Of a DNA stretch of 64,000 nucleotides, positions 34,215 to 42,991 are shown one piece after another (position 1 is the stretch's first letter; every line of letters starts with the position of its first letter). The stretch covers positions 4,774,001 to 4,838,000 of the forward strand of contig OZ252236.1 of the NCBI GenBank assembly GCA_965249455.1. Reading direction: 5' to 3'. The notes beneath the pieces are model-generated. The model saw only the letters and a list, made by a program, of their open reading frames with translations, had not been told where the DNA came from and ran no database searches. Made by a program: the position numbers and the translations under genes. The DNA is from Jiulongibacter sp024742395 (lineage in GTDB: Bacteria > Bacteroidota > Bacteroidia > Cytophagales > Spirosomataceae).

Positions 34215-34704
34215 ACTTTTTCTCTACAGGAAGTCTGACTTCCATTCCTACAGAAAGTATACCTTCAAGAGGATCAGGACGCATGTTCTGCTGAATCTCA
34301 AAGGTGTACTTTCCTTTATAAGGGAACTTGATGTTTTTGTATTGACTGGCATTTATTCTGTGATCAAAAAGATCACCAAGTCCATCGCCTAATGGTTTAC
34401 CGGTTTTCTCATCAAAAAGAAGTAATTCCTCCATTCCTGATTTTAATTCTATTCCGGTAGAATCCTTCAGCCAACTCTTAAGGTATATATTATAAAAAGG
34501 GTATTGCACGGCATTTCTGAGCAAATAATTAATGCTGTATGATTTTGAGTTGTCTTCTATGGTAAATTCAAAAGACTTTACATCATCTACTGCCCACACT
34601 GCATCGTCAAAATCGATGAGCTCTTTGTGAACGGCTCCGGAATCACAAGAAGCTAATGCCCCTGCAAAAAGGCAGATAACCAATATATATACTTTCTTAC
34701 TCAT
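34207..34704 (-). CDS. gldH: GldH, gliding motility lipoprotein
   Basis: 165 residues. Signal and lipobox ALASC, then the GldH pattern: FEFTIEDNSKSYSINYLLRNAVQYPFYNIYLKSWLKDSTG, GKPLGDGLGDLFDHRI and C-terminal QNMRPDPLEGILSVGMEVRLP. Known in Flavobacterium as a lipoprotein needed for gliding and surface-adhesin movement. It overlaps the end of ricT by 8 nt, the usual neighbour pairing in this phylum. Other gld genes are not in the window. Confidence 0.92.
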   Translation of the reverse strand: MSKKVYILVICLFAGALASCDSGAVHKELIDFDDAVWAVDDVKSFEFTIEDNSKSYSINYLLRNAVQYPFYNIYLKSWLKDSTGIELKSGMEELLLFDEKTGKPLGDGLGDLFDHRINASQYKNIKFPYKGKYTFEIQQNMRPDPLEGILSVGMEVRLPVEKKSN

Positions 34705-36088
34705 TGTTTTTCTTCGGTGGGCGGTTTCTATTCGGCCTTCTTCTCTTATTTCTATTCTTCGGTTTAGGAGCTGCTGAACCCGCTTCTGGTGAAGCCGCTC
34801 CTGTCTGTGCCTCTGATGTAGGCTTTGCTTTTTGTTTTGGTGCTCGGGGTGGTCTAGGTGGTCTTGGTCCTTTGGACTGTTTCTGCTGACTGGCCTCTCC
34901 TACCTGTGTCTCGGCATTCTTTGGCTTTCTGTTTTTTCTTTTTTTATTAGAGTCAGAAGGTTTCTTCTTCCCTTTAGAAAGTTTTCTGTCAAGTTTCTCC
35001 AATTCGTTATTAATTGGAGCTTTATTACTGGCGATATCCCCTATCAGGTTTAAATCTTCTAAACTTACCGGCTTTTTGCCAGCTTTGTTCATTTCAATGA
35101 TTTTGATAACACGAGTACAATCTATAGAGTACCAGTTAGAATCATTTTTGAAACTGAACCACATCAATCTCCTGAAAATATCTGTCTTTTGAAGGAATGC
35201 TTCCCCTCGCTCTGTTAGCAAAGGTTTCTGCAATTTCGGTATCCCTTGAAGTGCATCTACATAGGTTTCAAGCTCATAATTCAGACAGCACTTTAACCTG
35301 CCGCACTGTCCAGATAGTTTCGCCGGATTTAAGGATAAATTCTGATATCTGGCTGCAGCCGTAGGAATAGACTTAAAGTCTGTTAGCCAGGTAGAGCAGC
35401 ACAGTTCACGCCCGCATGATCCGATCCCACCCAATCTGGAGGCTTCCTGTCTCATACTAATCTGACGCATTTCTACCCTGATTCTAAACTCAGAGGCCAG
35501 AGATTTAATAAGCTCTCTAAAATCTACTCTGTCATCTGCAGAATAGTAAAAAGTGGCCTTAGAATTATCTGATTGAAACTCTACATCAGAAACTTTCATG
35601 GTGATATTGAACTGCTTTACGAGTTCACGTGTACGATACATTGTAGGCAAATCTCTGTTAATTGCCTGCTGATGACGCTCCATGTCTTTTTCTGTGGCAA
35701 TTCTCAGGAGATTGGGAATATCCTTATTGTCGGGAATTCCCTTCTTGATAAGCTGAAGCCTTACCAGCTCACCTTGTAATGATACAGTACCTATGTGATA
35801 GCCTGTGGCCATTTCACACACTACAAAATCACCTGTGTAAAGATTTAAGTTTTTTGAATTCCTGAAGTATTCTTTTCGCCCTCCTTTAAACTTCACCTCT
35901 ACCACGTTATAACGCATGGCAGCAGGCAGTTCCATATCAGAAAGCCAATCAAAAGAGTTTATTTTTGTGCACCCGGTGCTACAGCTTCCGCTTCTACACC
36001 CTGAGGTACTTATATGATTCGTTTTTTCCTCTCCGGCCGGAGCTTTTATGCTACCACAGCCGCCAGAGCTACATTGTCCACATCCCAT
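34697..36088 (-). CDS. ricT: RicT/YaaT (PSP1 domain) protein
   Basis: 463 residues. The Cys-rich N terminus (MGCGQCSSGGCGS, GCRSGSCSTGC) precedes the PSP1 domain (about 55-290). The domain includes KATFYYSADDRVDFRELIKSLASEFRIRVEMRQISMRQEA, GSCGRELCCSTWL and LSGQCGRLKCCLNYE, which hold the conserved cysteines that bind iron-sulfur clusters in the Bacillus RicAFT complex. The C-terminal 110 residues are Lys/Pro/Ala-rich and disordered. Its leader carries a perfect AGGAGGTGAT, rare for this phylum. Overlaps gldH. Confidence 0.93.
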   Translation of the reverse strand: MGCGQCSSGGCGSIKAPAGEEKTNHISTSGCRSGSCSTGCTKINSFDWLSDMELPAAMRYNVVEVKFKGGRKEYFRNSKNLNLYTGDFVVCEMATGYHIGTVSLQGELVRLQLIKKGIPDNKDIPNLLRIATEKDMERHQQAINRDLPTMYRTRELVKQFNITMKVSDVEFQSDNSKATFYYSADDRVDFRELIKSLASEFRIRVEMRQISMRQEASRLGGIGSCGRELCCSTWLTDFKSIPTAAARYQNLSLNPAKLSGQCGRLKCCLNYELETYVDALQGIPKLQKPLLTERGEAFLQKTDIFRRLMWFSFKNDSNWYSIDCTRVIKIIEMNKAGKKPVSLEDLNLIGDIASNKAPINNELEKLDRKLSKGKKKPSDSNKKRKNRKPKNAETQVGEASQQKQSKGPRPPRPPRAPKQKAKPTSEAQTGAASPEAGSAAPKPKNRNKRRRPNRNRPPKKNNE

Positions 36089-36099
36089 ACTATATTGCT

Positions 36100-36109
36100 A
36101 TCACCTCCT
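36100..36109 (-). promoter_or_regulatory. perfect extended Shine-Dalgarno before ricT
   Basis: Minus strand reads AGGAGGTGAT, complementary to the 16S 3' tail over 10 nt. The ATG of ricT follows 11 nt after it (15 nt after AGGAGG), so it is placed a little far. CCTC-TCAG-GAGG just upstream can pair with it to hide the site. Confidence 0.6.
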
Positions 36110-36172
36110 GAGAGGATCGTAAATAAATAATGTGCCCTAAATCTCTCTTCTACTAATCCTTGCGAAAGGGCA

Positions 36173-36187
36173 GTTCATTCAATGAAC
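36173..36187. promoter_or_regulatory. 15-nt perfect palindrome in the purD-ricT gap
   Basis: GTTCATT-C-AATGAAC, a perfect 7+1+7 inverted repeat, 85 nt before ricT and 37 nt beyond the purD stop. It lacks a following T run, so an operator is more likely than a terminator. Confidence 0.45.
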
Positions 36188-36223
36188 ACATTCTATCCAT
36201 TGAGTAATTTGACCAAAATTAAG

Positions 36224-37513
36224 TTATTTTTGGATTAAAGCCAGTAAATCCTGTCCAATATCCTTGCGGAAGTATTTCCCGTTGTATTTAACCTTCCTGG
36301 CCATACTTTGAGATTTCTTTACCGCGGCATTTAGTGTTTTAGCCATTCCCGTAAAAGCCATAACACGGCCACCATTGGTGACGATCTGCTCTTCTTTCTG
36401 CGTGGTACCAGCATGAAACACTAACTTATCTTTAGTGCTTTCAGGAATTTCCATTTTATGGCCTTTTTTATAGGCCTCCGGGTACCCTCCCGCCACGGTT
36501 ACGGTAGTCACTGCAGTATTAGGACTTACTTTCAATTTGATTTTATCCAGTTTCCCTTCTGCAGCTGCTTTAAATAGCCTAACCACATCCGTCTGAATTC
36601 TTGGGAAAACCACCTGAGTTTCAGGGTCGCCCATTCTCACATTATATTCAATTACCGAAGGCTCCCCATTATTATTCATTAAACCAATAAAAATAAAGCC
36701 TACATAATGAATACCCTCTTTCTGCAGTCCTTCAAGCGTAGGTTTCACTACCTTTTCCTCCACCTTTTTAAGGTAAGCTTCGTCGGCAAACGGAACCGGC
36801 GAAACCGCTCCCATTCCTCCGGTATTCAGACCGGTATCACCTTCGCCTATTCTTTTATAGTCTTTGGCTTCAGGTAAAATGACATAATTCTTTCCGTCTA
36901 TCAGCACAAAAACAGAAAGCTCTATTCCTTCAAGATACTGCTCAATAAGTACTTTAGAGCTGGCGTCACCAAACTTTGCTTCTGCCAACATTTCGTGAAG
37001 TGTATTCTTGGCTTCGTTAACGTCCTCTGTAATAATTACCCCTTTACCGGCAGCCAAACCATCTGCTTTTAATACATACGGGCCTTTTTGATTTTCAATA
37101 TAAGTTTTCCCTTCCTCGAGGGTCTCTTTAGTAAAGGTTTTTGAGAAAGCACTTGGTACACCGTACTTCATCATAAAATCTTTAGAGAAGTCTTTGCTCC
37201 CTTCCAGAAGAGCTCCTTTGGAGTCCGGCCCTATTATGCCTACTTTCTTTAGTTTAGCGTCAGCCTTGAAAAAGTCAACAATCCCTGCAACCAATGGCAC
37301 TTCTGGCCCTACAACAACCAGTTGTATATCTTTTTCTAAAACCAACTTCTTTATTCCTTCAAAATCTGTAACACTCAGGTCTACATTCTCAGCAATTTCT
37401 GCTGTACCGGCATTACCAGGAGCCACAAATAATTTGTCGCATCTACCAGACTGAGCCATTTTCCATGTCAGTGTGTGTTCTCTCCCACCGGAGCCTATCA
37501 CTAATATATTCAT
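36224..37513 (-). CDS. purD: PurD, phosphoribosylamine-glycine ligase
   Basis: About 429 residues from the ATG at 37513 (MNILVIGSGGREHTL); an upstream frame to 37540 is not needed. ATP-grasp enzyme of purine synthesis, joining glycine to phosphoribosylamine. Motifs are GNAGTAEIAENV, GPEVPLVAGIVDFF, LKADGLAAGKGVIIT, LIEQYLEGIELSVFV, GDTGLNTGGMGAVSP, EYNVRMGDPETQVV and VTVAGGYPEAYKKG. Single gene, with ricT in the same direction 135 nt downstream. Confidence 0.97.
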   Translation of the reverse strand: MNILVIGSGGREHTLTWKMAQSGRCDKLFVAPGNAGTAEIAENVDLSVTDFEGIKKLVLEKDIQLVVVGPEVPLVAGIVDFFKADAKLKKVGIIGPDSKGALLEGSKDFSKDFMMKYGVPSAFSKTFTKETLEEGKTYIENQKGPYVLKADGLAAGKGVIITEDVNEAKNTLHEMLAEAKFGDASSKVLIEQYLEGIELSVFVLIDGKNYVILPEAKDYKRIGEGDTGLNTGGMGAVSPVPFADEAYLKKVEEKVVKPTLEGLQKEGIHYVGFIFIGLMNNNGEPSVIEYNVRMGDPETQVVFPRIQTDVVRLFKAAAEGKLDKIKLKVSPNTAVTTVTVAGGYPEAYKKGHKMEIPESTKDKLVFHAGTTQKEEQIVTNGGRVMAFTGMAKTLNAAVKKSQSMARKVKYNGKYFRKDIGQDLLALIQK

Positions 37514-37649
37514 TACACCAAAATTCAATTCAATCCCCAAAGATCGACAAGTTTGAATTTCATATGAAGTGAATTCAGGATTTTATCTTGTTAAAAGAGA
37601 ATGAAATCCTCCCTTTTGCAAAATAAGCCAGAGTTTTAAATTCATTAAT

Positions 37650-37679
37650 TTGATTCAATGATCTAACTGTGTTATTTTG
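37650..37679 (+). promoter_or_regulatory. promoter of the FGGY kinase gene
   Basis: TTG at 37650-37652, 19-nt spacer, TTATTTTG at 37672-37679 (one mismatch to TAnnTTTG). ATG 20 nt on. Confidence 0.5.
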
Positions 37680-37699
37680 AGTAAAAATACACAAGTACC

Positions 37700-39052
37700 A
37701 TGAAGAAGGCCTGTCTGATTTTTGATGTTTTATACCAACACTTAAATGTGACAGTTTTTGATCAAGACTATAACGTTCTTTTTCACAAGACCGAACCCAA
37801 ATATTTCAGCCAGGATGAAGACGGCCACAAGTGCGAGGATTTGCAAGCGTTAGTAGCCTGGGTACAAGAAAATTACAAAATACATACTTCAAGCTCAGAA
37901 TACAGTATAAGTGCTGTGAACTTTAATTCATATGCCGGTGCTTTGGTGCATCTTGACGCCAATCACAAACCTCTCATGCCTGTGTATGACATTGACAAGC
38001 CCTTCGGTTATAAAACCAAAAAAGCTTTGGTTGAGGTTTTTGAGAAATATCATGAACTTGGAAACGAGATTCAGGTAACTGAAATTTCTTTTGAAGCCGG
38101 TGCTCTTCAATTATTCTGGATAAAAGAAAATAAGAAAGAAATTTTTCATCGAATTAAAAGTAGCCTTTCAATAGCCCAATTTCTACAGTTCACGTTTACC
38201 GGCACTATTCAGCACGACCATACCTCTGTAGGTTGTCATAGCGGAGCCTGGAATTTTGACAGAAACAGCATGCATAAATGGCTAGTAGAAAGCCATATTA
38301 ATTCATATAATTTACCCATTGTTAAATCTAACAGTACAGTCAAAGTAGGCGACATAAGTTATGGAGCTGGATTGTACTCTAAGGTGTCTGAATTACAGCC
38401 CTTTCTAGATTTTGATGACGAACAGTTTATTTTACTTAGTACTGGTGCATGGACCGTCTGTATTAACCCATTTAATACAGCAAAGGCTTCTAAAAGTGAC
38501 AGGCGAAACAATTGTTTCAACATTCTGGACACCGATGGAAAGCGAATTAAAATGGCCAGATTATTTAGCGGCAATGAACATACCCGTCAAATACAGCACT
38601 TGGCTAAGCATTTTGGTTTGGATGGAAACCATTGTTTTGATATTGAATACGATGACACCATAGTCAGAAGATTACGAAAAAATACACAACAAGTGACGCC
38701 TGACGGCACTAATTTGGGCCATATGCTGGATAGCCCTTTCATGGAACGTAACCTGAATCAATTCAGCAATATTGAAGAGGCTTATCACCAGTTCATCATG
38801 GATCTTGTTGCTCAGCAAATTGCGTCTATCAGACTTACGGCCGACCACCAGATTAATAGAAAAATCTACGTGGAAGGAGGTTTGGCAAAAAACAGTGTTT
38901 TTATGGAATTACTCTCAGAGGCGTTTCATGATAAAGCTATTTATAAAGTAGGTTTTGAAGATACCGCTGCTTTAGGAGCAGCTATGCTGATCTCAGATAC
39001 CTGGGGAGCAGGCAAATTTAGCCCTGAGATGTTACAGCTTGAGCTCATATGA
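37700..39052 (+). CDS. FGGY-family carbohydrate kinase
   Basis: 450 residues, two actin-like ATPase domains. The first (about 1-230) shows FDVLYQHLNVTVFDQDYNVLF and HTSVGCHSGAWNF. The second has ILLSTGAWTVCINPF (phosphate loop), YVEGGLAKNSVFMELL and VGFEDTAALGAAML (adenine site). It would phosphorylate a sugar or ketose after import. FGGY kinases of this sort include fuculokinase- and rhamnulokinase-like enzymes; the neighbouring fucosidase favours a deoxy-sugar, but this is inference. Confidence 0.85.
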   Translation: MKKACLIFDVLYQHLNVTVFDQDYNVLFHKTEPKYFSQDEDGHKCEDLQALVAWVQENYKIHTSSSEYSISAVNFNSYAGALVHLDANHKPLMPVYDIDKPFGYKTKKALVEVFEKYHELGNEIQVTEISFEAGALQLFWIKENKKEIFHRIKSSLSIAQFLQFTFTGTIQHDHTSVGCHSGAWNFDRNSMHKWLVESHINSYNLPIVKSNSTVKVGDISYGAGLYSKVSELQPFLDFDDEQFILLSTGAWTVCINPFNTAKASKSDRRNNCFNILDTDGKRIKMARLFSGNEHTRQIQHLAKHFGLDGNHCFDIEYDDTIVRRLRKNTQQVTPDGTNLGHMLDSPFMERNLNQFSNIEEAYHQFIMDLVAQQIASIRLTADHQINRKIYVEGGLAKNSVFMELLSEAFHDKAIYKVGFEDTAALGAAMLISDTWGAGKFSPEMLQLELI

Positions 39053-39192
39053 TACTCAATGAGCATTCTGCAATACTTTATTCTAAACATTGAATAGCTC
39101 TTATAAGTATTGTTGGAATTCCTGTTTCGAGGTTATAAATTAGACTTAAGAAGTAACATTTAAACGGGTTACTCTTAAACTAACCTTATTCA

Positions 39193-41502
39193 ATGAAATT
39201 AAACAGGTACATATTACTACCATGCCTGCTTGCCATTTTAGGCATTGGAATTAACTGGTCTTGTAGCACCTCAAACGCCAACTCCATTCCGGATGTAGTT
39301 GATTATAATTTTCATATACGGCCTATTTTATCTGACAGGTGCTTTAAGTGTCATGGTCCCGATGCGAACACACGTGAAGCAGACCTCAGACTCGATACAG
39401 CTGAGGGTGCCTATGCAGCCTTAAAAGAGCAGCCAAACGCCCATGCCATTGTAGCAGGTAATCCGCAGCTTTCAGAGGTATACCAACGTATCATCACAAG
39501 CGACAGCACCCTCAGGATGCCTCCGCCAGAGTCTAACCTGGATCTAACAGAACATGAAATTAACCTGATAAAAAAATGGATAGAGCAAGGGGCCGAATAC
39601 AAGCCTCACTGGTCATTTATTAAGCCCGAAAAGCCAGAACTTCCTCAGGTCGACAAAGATTGGGTAAATAATGAAATTGATTATTTCACGTATGCAAAAA
39701 TGAAGGAGAATGGCCTTTCTCCTAATGAAGAAGCAACAAAAGAAGCTCTTCTCAAACGAGTATACCTCGACATAATAGGCCTACCTCCCACTTTAGAAGC
39801 ACAGGAAGCATTCTTAAAGGATGAATCAAAAGATGCCTACGAAAAAGTGGTGGATGAACTCCTGGCCAATAAACATTACGGCGAAAGAATGGCTTTACCT
39901 TGGCTGGATGTGGCCCGTTACGCTGATTCTCATGGTTATCAGGATGACGGATTGCGTACAATGTGGCCATGGAGAGACTGGACTATACATGCCTTCAATT
40001 CTAATTATTCCTATGACAAATTTCTGACCTGGCAACTGGCCGGCGATTTAATTGATAAACCAACCAAGGAATCTAAACTTGCAACGGGCTTTAACAGAAA
40101 CCATAAGATTACACAGGAAGGCGGGGTTATCGATGAAGAATACAGAATTGAGTATGTTACAGATAGAGTAAACACCTTTGGAAAAAGTTTTTTAGCTCTG
40201 ACATTTGAATGTGCTCATTGCCACGACCATAAGTATGACCCTATTTCTCAAAAAGAATATTACAGTTCTTTTGCTTTCTTTAATCAGGTACCAGAGAAAG
40301 GACTGGTAGGAGATATTTCATTGGCGTCTTTGGCAGACCCACCTAAAATGGAAATCTCAAATGAAGACGTGGCCAGTATTTTTAAATTCATTAATAAAAA
40401 GGATACCACAAAACTGGAAGTCATGGTCATGAAAGACAGTGCAAACTGGATAAGACCCACCTACCTTCTGGAGAGAGGTAATTATGATGCTCATGGTGAA
40501 GAAGTACCCTTTGGTTTACCAAAAAGTATACTTGAATATGACACCAGTAAATACGCCAAAAACAGACTGGGGCTGGCCCAATGGTTAATCGATGAAGAAA
40601 ATCCCTTGACCTCAAGAGTTTTTGTTAACAGAATTTGGGAACAAATATTCGGTACAGGAATAGTAAAATCTACCGGTGATTTTGGGATGCAAGGAGATTT
40701 ACCATCTCATCCTGAATTGCTTGACTGGCTGGCCGTAGATTTCAGAGAAAATGGTTGGGATATAAAAAGGCTGGTAAAACAGCTCGTTATGTCATCTACT
40801 TACAGACAGTCTTCAGTTATTGAGAAAAAACATTTACAAAAAGACCCGCAAAATGTGTTTTTGGCCAGAAGCAAAAGAGAAAGAGTGGCTGCAGAATTTG
40901 TCAAAGACATTGTTTTAAGTAGTAGTGGTCTGTTAAATCCTGAAATTGGAGGCCCTTCTGTTAAAACTTATCAGCCAGACGGCATCTGGGAAGGAGCCAC
41001 ATCTGGTAGAGGGGTCTTGGCCAAATATGTTCAGGATCATGGAGAGGATTTATACAGACGCGGCATGTATGTTTTTATTAAAAGGACTGTGCCCCCACCT
41101 TCAATGCTGATTTTTGATGCAAGTAACAGAGACCAATGCGAGGTGCAACGATCAACCACCAATACGCCTTTACAAGCTCTGGCCATGCTGAATGACCCTA
41201 CAGTCTTAGAAGCCTCCAGGGTGATGGCTGAACAATATGTGGATAAGAAGAAAAAGAATAAACTGGAAAATGCCTTCAGAAGCATTATCTGCAGGAAACC
41301 AAGTACAAAAGAGCTCGACCTGTTAGAGGGCTATTACGAGGAAGAACTCGCCTTTTTTGAAAAGAATCCGACCAAAGCCCAATCTCTTTTAAATGTAGGC
41401 GAATACAAAAAGAATATTGAGGTTAATACAGCTGAAAAAGCGGCATTAATGCATTGTATTCAGCTTATTTATAATATGGAAGAAGCCATTACCAAAGTCT
41501 AA
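39193..41502 (+). CDS. DUF1549/DUF1553 cytochrome-type lipoprotein (planctomycete-style)
   Basis: 769 residues. Lipobox INWSC24. An N-terminal haem-c domain (PSCyt1) has CFKCH (50-54) in SDRCFKCHGPDANTREADLRLDT and a distal-Met region LRMPPPE. DUF1549 (about 150-350) has LLKRVYLDIIGLPPT and LPWLDVARYADSHGYQDDG. DUF1553 (about 450-745) has SRVFVNRIWEQIFGTGIV, GDLPSHPELLDWLAVDF and RSTTNTPLQALAMLNDP. The trio is abundant in Planctomycetes but has no proven reaction. First gene of a four-gene operon, 4 nt ahead of the DUF1501 gene. Confidence 0.93.
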   Translation: MKLNRYILLPCLLAILGIGINWSCSTSNANSIPDVVDYNFHIRPILSDRCFKCHGPDANTREADLRLDTAEGAYAALKEQPNAHAIVAGNPQLSEVYQRIITSDSTLRMPPPESNLDLTEHEINLIKKWIEQGAEYKPHWSFIKPEKPELPQVDKDWVNNEIDYFTYAKMKENGLSPNEEATKEALLKRVYLDIIGLPPTLEAQEAFLKDESKDAYEKVVDELLANKHYGERMALPWLDVARYADSHGYQDDGLRTMWPWRDWTIHAFNSNYSYDKFLTWQLAGDLIDKPTKESKLATGFNRNHKITQEGGVIDEEYRIEYVTDRVNTFGKSFLALTFECAHCHDHKYDPISQKEYYSSFAFFNQVPEKGLVGDISLASLADPPKMEISNEDVASIFKFINKKDTTKLEVMVMKDSANWIRPTYLLERGNYDAHGEEVPFGLPKSILEYDTSKYAKNRLGLAQWLIDEENPLTSRVFVNRIWEQIFGTGIVKSTGDFGMQGDLPSHPELLDWLAVDFRENGWDIKRLVKQLVMSSTYRQSSVIEKKHLQKDPQNVFLARSKRERVAAEFVKDIVLSSSGLLNPEIGGPSVKTYQPDGIWEGATSGRGVLAKYVQDHGEDLYRRGMYVFIKRTVPPPSMLIFDASNRDQCEVQRSTTNTPLQALAMLNDPTVLEASRVMAEQYVDKKKKNKLENAFRSIICRKPSTKELDLLEGYYEEELAFFEKNPTKAQSLLNVGEYKKNIEVNTAEKAALMHCIQLIYNMEEAITKV

Positions 41503-41506
41503 CACT

Positions 41507-42961
41507 ATGGATAAAGATTTTTTAAATGACCGTCTAAACGTTAACAGAAGACACTTTTTAGGTAAAGCCGCCGCAGGTATCGGGGGGATTGCCCTAGGCT
41601 CTCTATTAATGCCCGACCTTTTCTCCGGCAAAACAGATGCTACGGAAAGTTTGCCATTAGGTATTCCGCATTTTGCCCCAAAAGCCAAAAGAGTCATCTA
41701 TCTATTTCAAAATGGAGCTCCCAGTCAGCTGGAGAGTTTTGATTATAAACCGACCTTAAATAAAATGGCCGGGCAGGATTTGCCGGAGTCAATACGAAAT
41801 GGACAGCGTTTAACAGGTATGACCTCCGGCCAAAGTAAATTCCCATTGGTGGGTTCTTACTATGATTTTAAGCAATACGGCCAGTCAGGAGCCTGGATCA
41901 GCGATTTATTTCCAAATATGGCTCGTATAGCGGATGATCTGTGTATTGTCAGATCTATGCATACTGAGGCAATTAATCATGATCCTGCTCTTACATTTAT
42001 GCAAACCGGTGCACAGATTGGTAACAGGCCAAGCATGGGTGCATGGATGAGTTATGGTTTAGGAAGTGAAAATCAAAACTTACCTGCATTTTGCGTTTTA
42101 CTTTCAAGAGGCCGCGGAAATGGGCAGGGCGTTTATTCTAAATTATGGACTAACGGGTTCTTAGATTCTACGCATCAAGGTGTTTTGTTCAGTAGTGGCG
42201 AGGATCCCATTCTATATCTGAATGATCCCGATGCCATGGATAAGGCCTCCAGAAGAAAAATGTTAGACAAACTGGCTGAAATGAATCACATGGGTTTTGA
42301 GGCCAATGGAGACCCTGAAGTACAAGCCAAGGTACAACAGTATGAAATGGCTTACCGAATGCAAACAGCTGTTCCTGAACTTACCGACCTGTCTAAAGAA
42401 TCAGATGCCACAATAAAGATGTATGGTCCGGAATGTTTGGTACCTGGAACGTATGCGGCAAATGCTCTTCTGGCCAGAAAACTGTCTGAATCAGGGGTTC
42501 GTTTTGTTCAGCTCTATCATCAAGGCTGGGATCAGCACGGCAATTTACCCAATGAAATGGCTATGCAGGCAGAAGAGGTAGACAGAGCTTCTGCTGCACT
42601 TGTTACTGATTTAAAACAAAGAGGCCTGCTTGATGAAACCTTAGTTATTTGGGGGGGAGAGTTTGGCCGTACTAATTATTGTCAAGGTAAATTTACAGAA
42701 GACAATTATGGCCGCGATCATCATCCAAGAGCTTATAGCATATGGATGGCTGGCGGTGGAATAAAAGCAGGAACCGTTTATGGTGAAACAGATGAATTTG
42801 GATATAACATTATCAAAGATCCTGTGCATGTCAATGACTTTCATGCCACTGTAATGCATCAGATGGGCCTTAACCACGAACAGCTCACATATAAGCACCT
42901 GGGGAGAAGATACCGCCTCACAGATGTAGCAGGTAAGGTCATTCCCGATATCATAGCTTAA
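41507..42961 (+). CDS. DUF1501 protein, exported by Tat
   Basis: 484 residues. VNRRHFLGKAAAGIGGIALGSLL is a twin-arginine signal. The DUF1501 domain belongs to the alkaline phosphatase/sulfatase superfamily: RVIYLFQNGAPSQLESFDYKP, SWISDLFPNMARIAD-like, RSMHTEAINHDPALTFMQTG, FVQLYHQGWDQHGNLP, VIWGGEFGRT and GRDHHPRAYSIWMAGGGIKAG. These His/Asp residues fit a metal site; a dedicated nucleophile Ser/Cys is not apparent. Almost always encoded beside DUF1553 partners, as here. Confidence 0.93.
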   Translation: MDKDFLNDRLNVNRRHFLGKAAAGIGGIALGSLLMPDLFSGKTDATESLPLGIPHFAPKAKRVIYLFQNGAPSQLESFDYKPTLNKMAGQDLPESIRNGQRLTGMTSGQSKFPLVGSYYDFKQYGQSGAWISDLFPNMARIADDLCIVRSMHTEAINHDPALTFMQTGAQIGNRPSMGAWMSYGLGSENQNLPAFCVLLSRGRGNGQGVYSKLWTNGFLDSTHQGVLFSSGEDPILYLNDPDAMDKASRRKMLDKLAEMNHMGFEANGDPEVQAKVQQYEMAYRMQTAVPELTDLSKESDATIKMYGPECLVPGTYAANALLARKLSESGVRFVQLYHQGWDQHGNLPNEMAMQAEEVDRASAALVTDLKQRGLLDETLVIWGGEFGRTNYCQGKFTEDNYGRDHHPRAYSIWMAGGGIKAGTVYGETDEFGYNIIKDPVHVNDFHATVMHQMGLNHEQLTYKHLGRRYRLTDVAGKVIPDIIA

Positions 42962-42991
42962 CGCCCTAAAAATAGAACTTAAGAAACATCC

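Noticed and set aside
34704..35053. Plus-strand hydrophobic frames opposite the ricT 3' end
   Set aside because: They mirror the Lys/Pro/Ala-rich tail of ricT in antisense; the apparent hydrophobicity is a codon artefact.
36173..36187. Palindrome as a purD terminator
   Set aside because: No T run follows it on the purD strand, and it sits 37 nt past the stop with only AT-rich sequence between.
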